Shown: positions 1-9,507, counted from the stretch's first letter. The stretch: 20,875 bases of DNA from Cylindrodendrum hubeiense (GCA_014621425.1 JAANBB010000596.1:1-20875); one strand, 5' to 3'. Made by a program: numbers and translations. Notes: generated by a model not told the origin, from the letters alone.

Positions 1-129
1 CAGCGTTATATTTTTGAGGTTTGCGCTGGCTCCCTTCATTATGCGCTTAGCAGTCTCCGTGCTGCCGGTAAATGCAATCTTGCCAACGTCCATATGCTCT
101 GCGAGTGCGCGACCTGCAACACCTCCGAG
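1..129 (-). CDS. Aldehyde dehydrogenase fragment, runs off left edge; possibly 5'-truncated
   Basis: The minus-strand frame that occupies codon 3..1 at the edge is open and reads an aldehyde dehydrogenase core segment: GRALAEHMDVGKIAFTGSTE followed by TAKRIMKGASANLKNITL. In the ALDH superfamily this segment belongs to the NAD-binding domain, with FTGST at the nicotinamide/adenosine-binding turn, and lies just before the ELGGKSP motif expected outside the window. Family resemblance starts at about base 129. Further upstream in the same frame (to beyond base 300) there is no stop, but the translation is low-complexity and unlike an ALDH. The roughly 200 residues that normally precede this point, including the PWNFP motif, were not found on this strand up to base 1200. 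The first in-frame ATG is at 93. It is either a truncated gene or remnant, or a gene whose earlier exons I failed to recognise. The substrate cannot be stated. Confidence 0.55.
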
Positions 130-350
130 GGCGAGGTCGGGAAGTCCGCCGAGCTGGGAGTCGTGGTTGGAGGAGGATCGAGATGGGTCGGGGAGCCGTA
201 GCAGATGCTGGAGCTGGCGATGGCGATGGAGGGAGATACGTATGCGCCAGCGGTGGTTGGTGGTCCGGTCGCGCGCAACGTGGGGCAGCAGCGGTGCCGC
301 CAATGACGCTGTGGCCTGTGCTACCGGGCTGGACGCAGCGGTACAGCGGT

Positions 351-382
351 GCAGTGGTGCAGTTGCAGTGGTGCAGTTGCAG
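351..382. repeat. 14-bp tandem repeat, 2.3 copies
   Basis: The unit gcagtggtgcagtt occurs twice back to back (351-364 and 365-378) and continues with gcag (379-382). It lies in GC-rich non-coding DNA upstream of NPR2. Confidence 0.7.
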
Positions 383-462
383 CGGGCAGCCAGCCAGCGA
401 GGCACAGTGACAGCCGCCTACTGGATCAACTCGAGGCGATCGGGGATCGGGGACCGCGGAAC

Positions 463-523
463 TATAAAAACGGACGCCGGCTCTTTCTTTTCTTTTCCTT
501 GCTTCTTTGTTTCTCCTCTGCAG
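463..523 (+). promoter_or_regulatory. Candidate core promoter: TATA box plus pyrimidine tract
   Basis: TATAAAA at 463-469 is followed by an almost pure C/T tract (about 480-520) ending in ctgcag. This arrangement is common just upstream of fungal transcription starts. The next ATG (528) opens only a 37-codon ORF ending at 641. It may drive a long-leader NPR2 transcript, whose ATG is at 1205, or a short non-coding RNA. No transcript evidence is available. Confidence 0.35.
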
Positions 524-1204
524 ATCGATGGCAGTTCTAGAAGATGAGGAATCCCTTACACAACTACCTTCCAAGGGGCCGTCTTTTGGGGCAGACATAA
601 CACTGTTCCATAGCAGTCCACCGTCTTCTCTCGCCAGATAGCACCCAACAGCTCTAGTTAGCTACCTACCAATCTCGGACAGATGATTGCCCCGGCGCGC
701 AGTGAGTGAACAGGCAGCAACACGGCCGTGTAATAGGCTATTCCGCCAAGTCCCAATCACCAAGCCCAAGGATTAACATTGCGTGAATTTATGAGGGTCC
801 ATTGGACTTGATTGCCATCTGCGCGTACTTCTTGAGTTATGGTTTTTATTTTATTTTGACAGCAGCAGCCACGCACGGCGCCTGTGTTTCGTGACATGGT
901 ATAGGGTAGCCAGGTGACAAATAGTGCTGGCATTTGCGATACCGATGGTGGGGTCCTGACAACCTCACCGAGACCATCTAAACTCAGCCGCTCAACTCCC
1001 AACTTCACTGCAGCGTCGCCAATCTCGAGCCCCTGGCTTATCGTTATCCCAAGGCGCACAGCTGTCTGCAGGTACCTAGCGAGCACAACTAGATCCGTTA
1101 TGAACCGCAGCTAGCTGTAACGCACCGGCTGCGTGCAATTCTGTGAGCCCGCTCATGAGAGCACCCCAACATGAGGAAGTGCACCGTATGAATCGCCGCC
1201 CACC

Positions 1205-2671
1205 ATGATTCAAGGCATCTTCTACGCAAGATTCTTTCCACAGGAAGGTAGGCACCCCTGATAATCAATCCCTCCCCACGGGGTCCCCTCAATCACTGCC
1301 TATTGTGCCATGTCGCATGGCATCATATCGCATGGCATCTCACATCTCATCACCCACCCAAATACTCACTCTATAACCAGGCCCCAAGGTCGTCGCCCAG
1401 TCGCCAGCCGGGTGTATCACGCCCGTTGAGAACTCCAACAAGCCTCCCCTAATCGACTTTGACGTCCTCCAGGAGTACATCATCCCGCGCCAGGCCTTTT
1501 GCAACCGCTACCTGACCATCAACACTCCCGATGGCAAGTACGCCGTCTTGGGCTACCCTGTCGTCATCCCTCACACAAAGTACCTCCGTAATGAGTTCAT
1601 CTTCAACTTCGGCCTCGTCCTCGACGCCGACGAGGACCAGATGCCCTACGAACGAGTCGTTCGCCGCCTAGCATCTACCTTCTCCGAGATGGAGAAGCAG
1701 AACGAGTACCTGAGCCAGAATGAAGGGAGAGATTGCGGCCCTCTTGGCTGCGGCATTGGGGGTGGTGGCGGCGGCGGCGGCGGTGGGAGACGACCTATTG
1801 ATAGTCTGCTCCAAATTGTCAAAGAGGATTTGGATAACTACGGAGAGTGCATGATTCCCGTCGGTAAGTTTACCTCAGCGTTGATCTGACGACCACGATG
1901 ACTGACAACGCAACAGATGAAGCCAACACCATTAACATGAAGCTATTCCCCCACCATCTCCAGCCCCCCGTCGTCAAGGGCTGGCACGTCCCAGTCCCCA
2001 AGACCAAGCTCACCGAGATCGTCGACCCAACCTGGGATCTCACCCTGCAAAAGGTCATCTCCCACATCGATGGCGTCTCCGACGTCCGCCGTATCGCCCA
2101 TGCCGCAAATGTCTCCCTCGACCTCGCCAAGACGGCCCTCCGCCACCTCCTCTACTACGACACCATCCTCCTCCTCGACATGTTCTTCTTCGGCGCCTGC
2201 TATGCCTTGCGTCCGGGCATCCACGACTTCATCGGCAACGTCGACGGCATGGTCGACGAGTGCGCCGCCTACGTATCCCACGGCCGTGGTCGTGTCAGCA
2301 ACTACCATCTCACCAAGCTCATGTCCACCTTCGTACAAGGCCGCACCATCATGGAGTGGCTCAAGGGCCACCAGGATTCTGGCTTCGAGGTCCTGAGGTA
2401 TGTTGATGTTCGCCGGTTCGTCCAGTTCGGCATCATCAAGGGTTGCCTCTACCGCGTACACAAGTACGTCGTATCAAAGCAGTACCTGGCTGCGCTAGCA
2501 TCTGGTCAGAGCCGCCCAACAATGGGAGGAGACCCTCTGCAAAAGTACACGGATGGGTGCCATCACTTTGAACAGATCATCACGGAGCAGAATCTCACGG
2601 AAAGCGAAATCATGGAGAAGCTCAAGGCTTTGCCGGTTCCCAAAGGCGACTTAACTGTACTCTATCAGTAG
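1205..2671 (+). CDS. NPR2: NPR2, GATOR1/SEACIT subunit (nitrogen permease regulator 2)
   Basis: Three exons, 1205-1247, 1381-1863 and 1917-2671, give 426 residues; introns are 133 nt (GTAGGC donor) and 53 nt (GTAAGT donor), and both junctions keep frame. The N-terminus MIQGIFYARFFPQEG, then IDFDVLQEYIIPRQAFCNRY and YLRNEFIFNFGLVLD, is the longin-like start typical of NPR2/NPRL2. The distal part (DLTLQKVISHIDGVSDVRRI, then LRHLLYYDTILLLDMF) matches the conserved C-terminal winged-helix region. In the family, Npr2 with Npr3 and Iml1/Depdc5 forms the vacuolar GATOR1/SEACIT complex, a GAP for the Gtr1/RagA GTPase that restrains TORC1 when nitrogen or amino acids are short. The length is near human NPRL2 and shorter than yeast Npr2. 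An insert with ten consecutive glycines (residues about 141-150) sits in a linker between the two domains. It is convergent with the tyrosyl-tRNA synthetase, 155 bp away. The start ATG has a good context (caccATG). Confidence 0.93.
1313..1339. repeat. Short direct repeat in NPR2 intron 1
   Basis: The 12-mer tcgcatggcatc occurs at 1313-1324 and 1328-1339 inside the first NPR2 intron, separated by three bases. It may reflect local slippage; no function is apparent. Confidence 0.6.
1758..1787 (+). repeat. Poly-glycine GGN codon repeat in NPR2
   Basis: Ten GGN codons in a row (GGG, GGT and five GGC among them) encode a Gly10 tract at about residues 141-150 of NPR2, between the longin-like N-terminal domain and the C-terminal region. 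Such runs change length by slippage and are usually flexible linkers. Confidence 0.85.
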
Positions 2672-2826
2672 CGCAATGGCAACCCCTAAAAGGCAGATAA
2701 AAGCATGAGTGAACTTTATAGAGTTATATGATCTACATCAAGTCTATGGTATCATCCAGAATACATTATTTTACAGTGTAGTTTTACAGCTTGTGGCCGA
2801 GCGGAGAGTCGGGTATCTTTGACCTC

Positions 2827-4796
2827 CTACTGTTGCGACTTGGGTCCCTTGCCCTTCGCCCGTTCACGCACTTCCTCCTTGCTGGGCAGTTCGATGTTCG
2901 GGTTGTTGGCCACTCTGCGTGATGAGCGACGTAACCTCTCGCTCGCAATCGAGGCGAGCTGCTCGTCTGTCAACGCCTCTCCGCTCTCCTCGGCATCGCT
3001 CTTGAGCTGTTCCTTTATCCGTCGGACGATACCGGTGTAGGGCTGGCCGGGGTAGATCTCGCCGCTGGCCTCCCACTCCTCATCGCTGATGAGCTCCACG
3101 ATGCGGATGTTGTGCTTGCCCTTACGCAGGATAAGCATTCGGTCGTCGATGAGGTATCGGGACGTCTCCTCGGGGAACCACGCCTTCATGGGGGTCCACG
3201 ACAGGTTGCCGGGGACGAGGCCGCGGGTTTGGCCGGGCTGGGCGGCAATGTATGCGCCCTGCTGGGTGACGAGGCGCTGGCCGTCGCTGCTGCTGGTGGC
3301 GAGGCCGGAAGCGAAGAGGATCCTGGCGGGGGACTTCTTCATGATGGATCGGGGGAGCTTGATGTCACTCCTCGGGGCATTGTTGGCGGTGATGATGCCA
3401 GACGACTCCGGGGGCTCGTTGATGACGTGGGGAAGCTTGCCGCCGAAGCGGAATTCGTGCTGCTTGGCCTCCTCGAGTGCTCGCTGAGAGCCGTGGACGA
3501 GCGAGACGACCTCAAAGGCCAGCGCGTGTTGCGCACCCCTCACAGAGGGATTCTTCTGGTGTTCCACCATGACCTTTTGGATGCTCTCCAGGGACATGAA
3601 AGTGAACATCTTCAACAGTCCCTCGATCTCCTCATCGGTTCGTCGCATAAAGAAACCGTATAGGTCAAATGCCGACGTCTTGAACTCGTCCAGCCAGACA
3701 GCATTGCCGGCACTCTTGCCAAACTTGGCGCCCGAGGCGTCAGTCAGGAGAGGCACCGTGAAGCCGATGGGGTCGTTCTGCCAGCCCGTGGGCATCCTGG
3801 CGTGGGGGGCCTCTTCGGTTTCTCGGATGATCTTGAGGGCGTCGCATCCGGCGACGATGTTGCCGTACTGGTCCGAGCCTCCGATCTGCATCTGGATGCC
3901 CAGCTTGTTGTACATGTGCCAGAAGTCCCAGCCCTGCAGAAGCGGGTACATGAACTCGCCAAACGACATGCCGTCTCCCTCATTCAACTTGCGCTTGACG
4001 CTGTTCCGTGTTAGCTGATATGCACAGTGCCACAGGCAGCTGGAGGGAATCCTCACGTATCGCGACTCAGCATGGGTCCGATCCGGATATGCCTGCCTAT
4101 CCTCTTGATAAAGTCGTACAGAGTCAGACCGCCAAGCCACATGTTGTTGTTCAGAAGGTGATGCTTGGCAGCCCAGTCGTCCTCGTATCCGTGCTTCTCC
4201 TTGAGATGGTGGACATTGGCCCAGATCTTGGTCAATTGCACATGGATTTTTGTAATGTTCTTGGAGATATCCGAGTTCGACATGATGTCTCGACTCTCTA
4301 GTCGGCCAGTAGGGTCACCGACTCGCGCGGTTGAGCCACCGATCAAGGTGACGGCGGGGTGGCCGTGGAACCACATCAAGAACATGGGCATCAGCGGCAG
4401 AATATGGCCAACATGCAGCGAGTCGGCCGTGGGGTCGATTCCCACGTAGGCGCCTATCCTCTTGGTGCGCATGATCTCCTTGATCGTGTCGGGGGTGCTG
4501 GGCACATGTCAGGCCTGGTTGAGTCTCTAACGCATGAGTAGTGTGACGTACCCTGCGACATCCTTGATGTAGCCTCGCTCCTGAAGAATGTCCCAGACAT
4601 GAGGAAGCTCTCCGTTCTGGATCTTCTCGGCCCTCTTCTCCCACCGTGCCTTGCCGTCATCCTGTTTCTTTATGTAGGTAGTCGCAACACCTCGCGCTCG
4701 GGGGAATTGGAGAAGGGGTCGTAGTGGGTTGATGCATCGTGGGCGGATGACTGGTCTCGCGCTCGAGAGCTTCGATAGGGCTGCGCGGGACGCCAT
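2827..4796 (-). CDS. cyt-18: Mitochondrial tyrosyl-tRNA synthetase (CYT-18-type)
   Basis: Exons 4796-4552, 4497-4057 and 4000-2827 (minus) give 619 residues; introns are 54 nt (GTACGT) and 56 nt (GTGAGG), both phase 2. The class I motifs are HVGH at residues 110-113 (after YVGIDPTADSL), GGSDQYGN at about 269-276 and KFGKS at 321-325. The C-terminal part holds an S4-like segment (YLIDDRMLILRKGKHNIRIV). Residues 1 to about 40 are rich in Arg, Ser and Ala without acids, as in a mitochondrial presequence. ATG 4796 was chosen for its GCCATGG context; a longer frame upstream has only a GTG. The enzyme charges mitochondrial tRNA-Tyr. A helical stretch before the catalytic core (KARWEKRAEKIQNGELPHVW) resembles the N-terminal extension that lets Neurospora CYT-18 also bind and splice group I introns; that second role is inference. 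It is divergent from SDH4. Confidence 0.93.
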
Positions 4797-5515
4797 GGCA
4801 ATCGGTGCCGGGTTGAAGTATCTGGGGAAACGAGAGATGTCCGGCAATCTCACATTGGTCGCCCAAAGAAAGATGAATCAAAGGTCGTAGAACGGCAATC
4901 CCGAATCGCACGATCCACCTTAGACAGCTCCAGCTTCAAGCCCGTCAAAAAAAATCCCACACGACAAGATGCATCTCGAATTGCCAGCCAATCACATGCA
5001 TCCCGGCTTTGGGCCCGGCAAATCATTGTTGCGCTCCGCCTGGTCCGTCTCCCGGCCTTGATCGGAATGTGGCCGACCTATCACAGGCCACCCAATTCAA
5101 TATCCTCGGCAATGCCTCCGACCTCGAATGTACATCCCACTATTGGAGGGTGTGGTTTGTTTGCGCAAACTGATGTGCTGTGAGAAGAGCGATCTGAGAG
5201 ACGATTAGAGTCGTCTAAAATACTGCTTCACGACGAGCACCTGTATCCAATTTATTTACTAGAGGACCTTGGCGGCTGTTATACTGCTGCGCAAAGGCGT
5301 GGAATGGGCGTCCGGTGATATTTTGGGGGGTTCTCTGGGGGCTCTTTGGGGGGCCGCAAGCGAAACCCGCGGCTACTAGCTTAAAAATGTAACTCTGCCT
5401 TCTACACCAACCGAGATCCTCGCTTTTGTCAACGCCGTCATCACCCACACTCGTCCGTCTCGGCCCTCACGCCCTCGAATAGCCACCAATTGAGCGCCGA
5501 TTCCGCATCATCACA
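4797..5515. promoter_or_regulatory. Shared divergent promoter region of mitochondrial TyrRS and SDH4
   Basis: This 0.7-kb region separates two divergent genes for mitochondrial proteins. It contains CCAAT pentamers on the plus strand at 4988-4992, 5092-5096 and 5247-5251 and on the minus strand at 4854-4858 and 5142-5146. CCAAT is the core bound by the HAP complex, which controls respiratory genes in fungi, but a 5-mer is weak evidence. A G-run cluster lies at 5325-5353. No coding sequence was recognised. Confidence 0.4.
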
Positions 5516-5568
5516 ATGGCCTCAATTGTGCGTCCCTCTCTGCTGCGGCAGACTGCCATGGCTTCTCG

Positions 5569-6122
5569 ATGGGCGGCCGCCCCTCCGCCGCGACCCGAGG
5601 CGCCTTCGCCAAGTCCAGCTTCCAGTCCCAGCTCATGGGCGTCGCGGCTTTCCACAACACCGCCCGACGATCCGCCATTCTGCCCCCGGGTCCTCGTACG
5701 TGCTGCGCAGAATCACGCTGCTGCACCGACTTTGCTAACCCGTGAATCCAGAGCGCATCATCGGCACCGTCAACGACCCTGCTCCCGTCCCCGAGCCCAG
5801 CTCCGCCCACGGCTCCTACCACTGGTCCTTTGAGCGCCTCCTCGCCGCCGGACTGGTCCCCTTGATCGTCACTCCCTTCGCCTCTGGCTCGCTCAACCCC
5901 GCCACCGATGCCATCCTCTGCAGCGTCCTCCTCCTCCACTCCCACATGGGCTTCCAGTCGGTTGTCATCGACTACATTCCCCAGAAGACGTACCCCGGCC
6001 TCCGCAAGATCTTCTGGTGGCTCCTCAACGCCGCTACCGTGACGGTCGGCGTGGGTCTGTACGAGTTTGAGACCAACGATGTTGGTATTACCGAGGCTGT
6101 CAAGCGCATCTGGAGGGCGTGA
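5569..6122 (+). CDS. SDH4: SDH4, succinate dehydrogenase membrane anchor (CybS); presequence frame broken
   Basis: Exons 5569-5695 and 5752-6122 join in phase 1 across a 56-nt intron (GTACGT, branch gctaac, acceptor ccag), giving 165 residues. The mature part starts near ILPPGPQRIIGTVNDPAPVP and continues AHGSYHWSFERLLAAG, then three hydrophobic helices (about LVPLIVTPFASGSL, ILCSVLLLHSHMGFQSVVID and WWLLNAATVTVGVGLYEF). This matches the CybS/SDH4 family of complex II, which with SDH3 anchors SDH1/SDH2 in the inner mitochondrial membrane and binds ubiquinone and haem; HSHMGFQ holds the conserved haem-region histidine. The expected start is ATG 5516 (MASIVRPSLLRQTAMASR, a good presequence in an acATGG context), but it is one frame off from the rest, and the two frames meet near 5568. 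The earliest ATG in the functional frame is 5569, which has a weak context but still yields a presequence-like N-terminus. Confidence 0.88.
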
Positions 6123-6129
6123 GCGTTAG

Positions 6130-6184
6130 GGACATGAATTGTCGGGCAGGCATGGATTGTCGGGTGGACATGGATTGTCGAGCA
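6130..6184. repeat. Degenerate 17-19-bp tandem repeat in SDH4 3' region
   Basis: Three imperfect copies of gg(a)catggattgtcggg follow the SDH4 stop by 7 bp: 6130-6148, 6149-6165 and 6166-6184. They probably lie in the 3' UTR. Confidence 0.75.
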
Positions 6185-6788
6185 GACAAATCGCTGCAGG
6201 CACCTGTATAGAATTTCTTTTATTTTATCAATGAAACGTTGGGTTGGCCGTTCAACTCCATTTCTTGCATGTGAAGTCTGCGATGCTTGCTATCTGGAGC
6301 GACATGCGCCTGTGCCCAATCTCAGGCACGTCAGTTCCCCCGCCCGCACCATTCCCTTGCTCCGGATTCCCCGGTTACACAATGCGTTCACATCGATTGC
6401 CACCAATTCTGTCACGGACCGTCGCCTCAATTCATGTTATAATATCTCCTCTACGTCTGTTGCGTTTCCTGAATGCGGGTCTATTTCTCCACCCCCATGC
6501 CCCGTAATGCCCCGTGCTCCTCGGCCCGGAAAGTGACCGGACCGGCTAAGGATATTTCCAACTACAAGACTTACAGGCTACGGTGGAAGTGGCTCGAGGC
6601 GACCGGCGCGGCGAACAAGGGACAATGTTGCGTAAAATCAATATCATTTCAGTATCACATTATTTGGGTGTTTGTTTTATTTCCAGCATGCCGTCAGACT
6701 ACTCTCCACTTCATTGTTGCGTTGAATAACGAGTGTGTTCCTTCACTCTCCAGCTTCAGTTTCGACAAACCCCTTCACCAATGCTCGA
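6185..6788. other. Intergenic region between convergent SDH4 and BTA1
   Basis: About 0.6 kb between two gene ends, without a recognisable gene. Open frames here lack family resemblance and codon structure. It should hold the 3' UTRs and polyadenylation sites of both neighbours; AT-rich stretches occur at 6209-6232 and 6640-6690. Confidence 0.5.
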
Positions 6789-9507
6789 CTAGATAGTCAG
6801 GCTGCTGATCTCAGCGCCTCCAGCCCGGTCCATCTCGGGAGTGGGCGGCGGCAGGTTCTCAGACTTGGTGCAGATCCAGCAAGAGGCATACATGTTGACT
6901 CGGTCGATGCAAGCACCGTCGAGACGGGCACCGTGGCGCTTGGGAGTGAAGCCGTGGCTCTCAAACTCCTTGATGTACCACGGGGTCAGGGCCGACGAGC
7001 GCAGGAGCACCCGGCCACCCATGGCGAGAGCTCGGTTGAGCTTCGTAATCTGGGCGGCGGCCGCGCGGGAGCCAGTGTCGAACCAGTCCATGCTGTCCAT
7101 GACGACGGCGACGGTCAGGGTTCCGGGCGTGATGCGGGCAATGACTTCCTCAAGCTCGTCGGTGTGGATGCGGAGACCATCGAGCGCATTAGGGCGCGAC
7201 AGCTTAGCATGGGCCTTGGGGCTGAGGTAGTCGGGGTGACACTTGCGAGAGAACTTTCCAGCGAGGCAGACATAGTAGTAAGGGTTGTCCTCGGCCATGT
7301 GAGTCTCTTCAGCAACAGGGTCAAGGGTGTTGACCATGTAGTGCCAGATGGCGTGCGAGCGGTTGTTCTTGGCCATGGGCTTGGGGCCCTTGACCAAGTC
7401 AGACTCGGCGTGGTCGGCCTCAATCATAGCCAGCTGGTTCTTGGGGACACCAAGAGCAGCCCAGAGGAAGCTCTCCTGGGCGACAACGAGGTTGCAGACA
7501 AGCTTGGACAGTAGGGCGGGGCGGACCTTCTTGCGCCAGATCTCGCGCTGCTCGTTGAGCGTCTTGCTCTCAAGGAGCTGCTTGACAGCAGTCTTAATAC
7601 CGAAAATGCGAGCGATCCAACGGAAGACGCGGATGGCGTGGCGAGAACCGCCGGTGTCGTAGAGGCCATAACCGCTGCTGTTCTGGAAGACGTGGATGTT
7701 CTTGAGCCAGTACTGGAAGGCACGGCCAGACAGATGAGGAGACAGCTTGGTGATGAGAATATCGCGGAACTGAGAGTGCTTTCCCTCGCCAAAGATCTGC
7801 CAGAAGTCCTCATAGGGCAGGCCGGAGGCGTAAGCGGCGGCCTTGAGCTCGAGGAGGTGGTTCTGGGTGGGGTTCAGATCGACGGCGTGGACTCGGGCAG
7901 GGCTCTGAGTGAGGTACGACAGAATGTTGTCACCGGCAGAAGTGATGGCAAGAACCTTGTCATCGGGACCGAGCTTCAGGAGGCGCTCATCGACACGGGT
8001 GTCCTCCCAGGTGAAGGCATAAATGTACTCGTCGTTGAACTGGGTGTGCTTCTTGAGTTGATCGTCGTAGTAGATGCGCCAGTGGTGGTTCTGGTAGAAA
8101 AAGGACGGGAGAGGGAGGTTGGAAGACAGGTTCTGGACAGCAGTGAGGAAGGCCTTGGAGCGAATCTCGGGGGCAGATCTCTCGATGGCCCGGTTCAGAG
8201 CGTCGCCCTGGTTGACAGGGTGCAGGTAAGGCGACTCAGTGGCGAGAGCATCGATGCGCTCAACAATCTCATTAGGAAGGCTGGACGAGGAGAAGGGCTT
8301 CTTGTGGCATCCGAGCCAGATATAGTAGGGGATGGCGCCCAGTCCCTTGTTGCGAGTGTTGACGTTGAGGACGGTGCCGAATTTGTACTCGAGGTAGTCA
8401 CGACGGCTGGGCTCGAGGCCAACACGGTCCAGATCAAACCAGGAGCGCCAGAAGTTTCGCGAGAGGAAGTTGACGTGACGATCGACCAGACCACCGGTGT
8501 AGTTTCGGAAAGCGAAATCAACCTTGTTCTGGACGTAAAAGTCCACAACACCCATGATGCCCTGGGGGGCCAGAAGAGAGGTCACTGAATCAATAACAGA
8601 GTAGTAATCGGGCTAAGACTCGAGAGTTAGCGCATTTCCAAGGCCAACACGAAGTATTCCTTCTCATTTTGGAGTTGTTTCTGGCACCCACAATCATGGA
8701 CAAGCTGTACGACAAGGTGATGAGATCCGCACCGCCAAAGTCGGGACGCGGCTTGCTGAAGTAGCTCAGAGTCGGGGAACGAGGGGGGGCGGGGTTGGAT
8801 CCCATGCCAGGCTCGTGGTCCTCGAGACGGAACTTGCGAGCATCTTCACAGACGACTTTGACGTTTTTCCAGCCAAGTCGTTCGAATCGCTTCTTGGCCA
8901 CCTCGCACAGAGAGGGGGAGAAGTCGACCAGGTAGACGCTCGAGAAGTAGTTGGGGACGTCGACGTTCTCGGACATGGCCTCAATGTTGAAGCCAGTGCC
9001 ACCGCCGATCTGAAAAAAGACTGGTGTGAGCAATTGCGAGGGGGTTTATTGGAATGGTTCTCAATTGGACTCACATCAACCCAGATTCGCTTGTTCTTCT
9101 TGTTGGTCTCGTCCTCAGCCTTGGCATTAAGCTGAGCGGCAACAAGCGCGAGCATGTCCTCGCGACCACGGAGGAGGACCTTCCGCGTGGCATCGTAAGC
9201 CCCGGCTTGCTTCTTGTAGAAGCTCTCGAGGGCATCCTGCTGGTTGCCCTTGGAGTCGCCCTGGTGAGGCTTGAGGAAGGAGGAGTAAAAAAAGAGGAAG
9301 AAAGATTTGATGAGGCCGGGGGCTTCGTCCTCCTTACCGCCAAAGACGGAAGAAAGGCAGAGGGTGCTCAACGCAGCCGCTACGATTCCACCGAGGACGG
9401 TTGGGACGGAGCCCAAGGACAAAATGTTACCACCCTGAGGCAATTGGTTAGCATGTGAAGGAGCAGGGGTGCAGGCGAGGACTAGGAGAACGAACATGAG
9501 AAGCCAT
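6789..9507 (-). CDS. BTA1: BTA1, betaine lipid (DGTS) synthase, BtaB-BtaA fusion
   Basis: Preferred model (minus): 9507-9496, 9434-9075, 9009-8692 and 8612-6789, giving 837 residues. Introns are 61 nt (GTTCGT), 65 nt (GTGAGT) and 79 nt (GTGGGT), all phase 0. A hydrophobic segment (GSVPTVLGGIVAAALSTLCL) near the N-terminus suggests membrane attachment. The N-terminal half has a class I methyltransferase fold with IGGGTG at residues 125-130 and YLVDFSPS, as in BtaB, which trimethylates the headgroup. The C-terminal half is the BtaA/DUF3419 domain (second AdoMet site VLAITSAGDNILSYL near 450, then VHAVDLNPTQNHLLELK), which transfers the aminocarboxypropyl group of AdoMet to diacylglycerol. This BtaB-then-BtaA order is the fungal one, opposite to the algal BTA1. 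The family makes a phosphorus-free lipid replacing phosphatidylcholine under phosphate limitation. No CACGTG site was seen in the 1.4 kb upstream. An alternative unspliced start is ATG 9497 (854 residues). Confidence 0.93.

Larger units (their letters stand above)
130..1204. other. Non-coding region upstream of NPR2
   Basis: No convincing gene is seen in this 1.1-kb stretch. Open frames on both strands in 130-600 are produced by high GC and have no recognisable family. The stretch holds a 14-bp tandem repeat (351-382), a TATAAAA box with a pyrimidine tract (463-523) and a 37-codon plus-strand ORF (528-641). The minus-strand frame at 757-1086 lacks an early ATG and matches nothing I know. The region must contain the NPR2 promoter. 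Confidence 0.5.

Noticed and set aside
47..598. 183-codon minus-strand open frame upstream of NPR2
   Set aside because: Low-complexity, arbitrary composition, no family resemblance; it overlaps the ALDH segment in a different frame.
757..1086. 109-codon minus-strand open frame
   Set aside because: It opens at a GTG, its first ATG comes only after about 50 codons, and nothing in it is recognisable.
2791..2826. tRNA-like A-box (tggccgagcgg)
   Set aside because: No matching B-box (GGTTCGAAT-like) or foldable cloverleaf follows; it lies in the short gap between convergent genes.
5528..5612. Possible intron (GTGCGT donor, aag acceptor) that would rescue SDH4 ATG 5516
   Set aside because: No branch-point sequence, weak acceptor, and it would remove most of a good presequence; a one-base difference is simpler.
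7638..8588. 316-codon plus-strand open frame
   Set aside because: Antisense to the BTA1 coding exon; it arises from codon bias and has no family resemblance.
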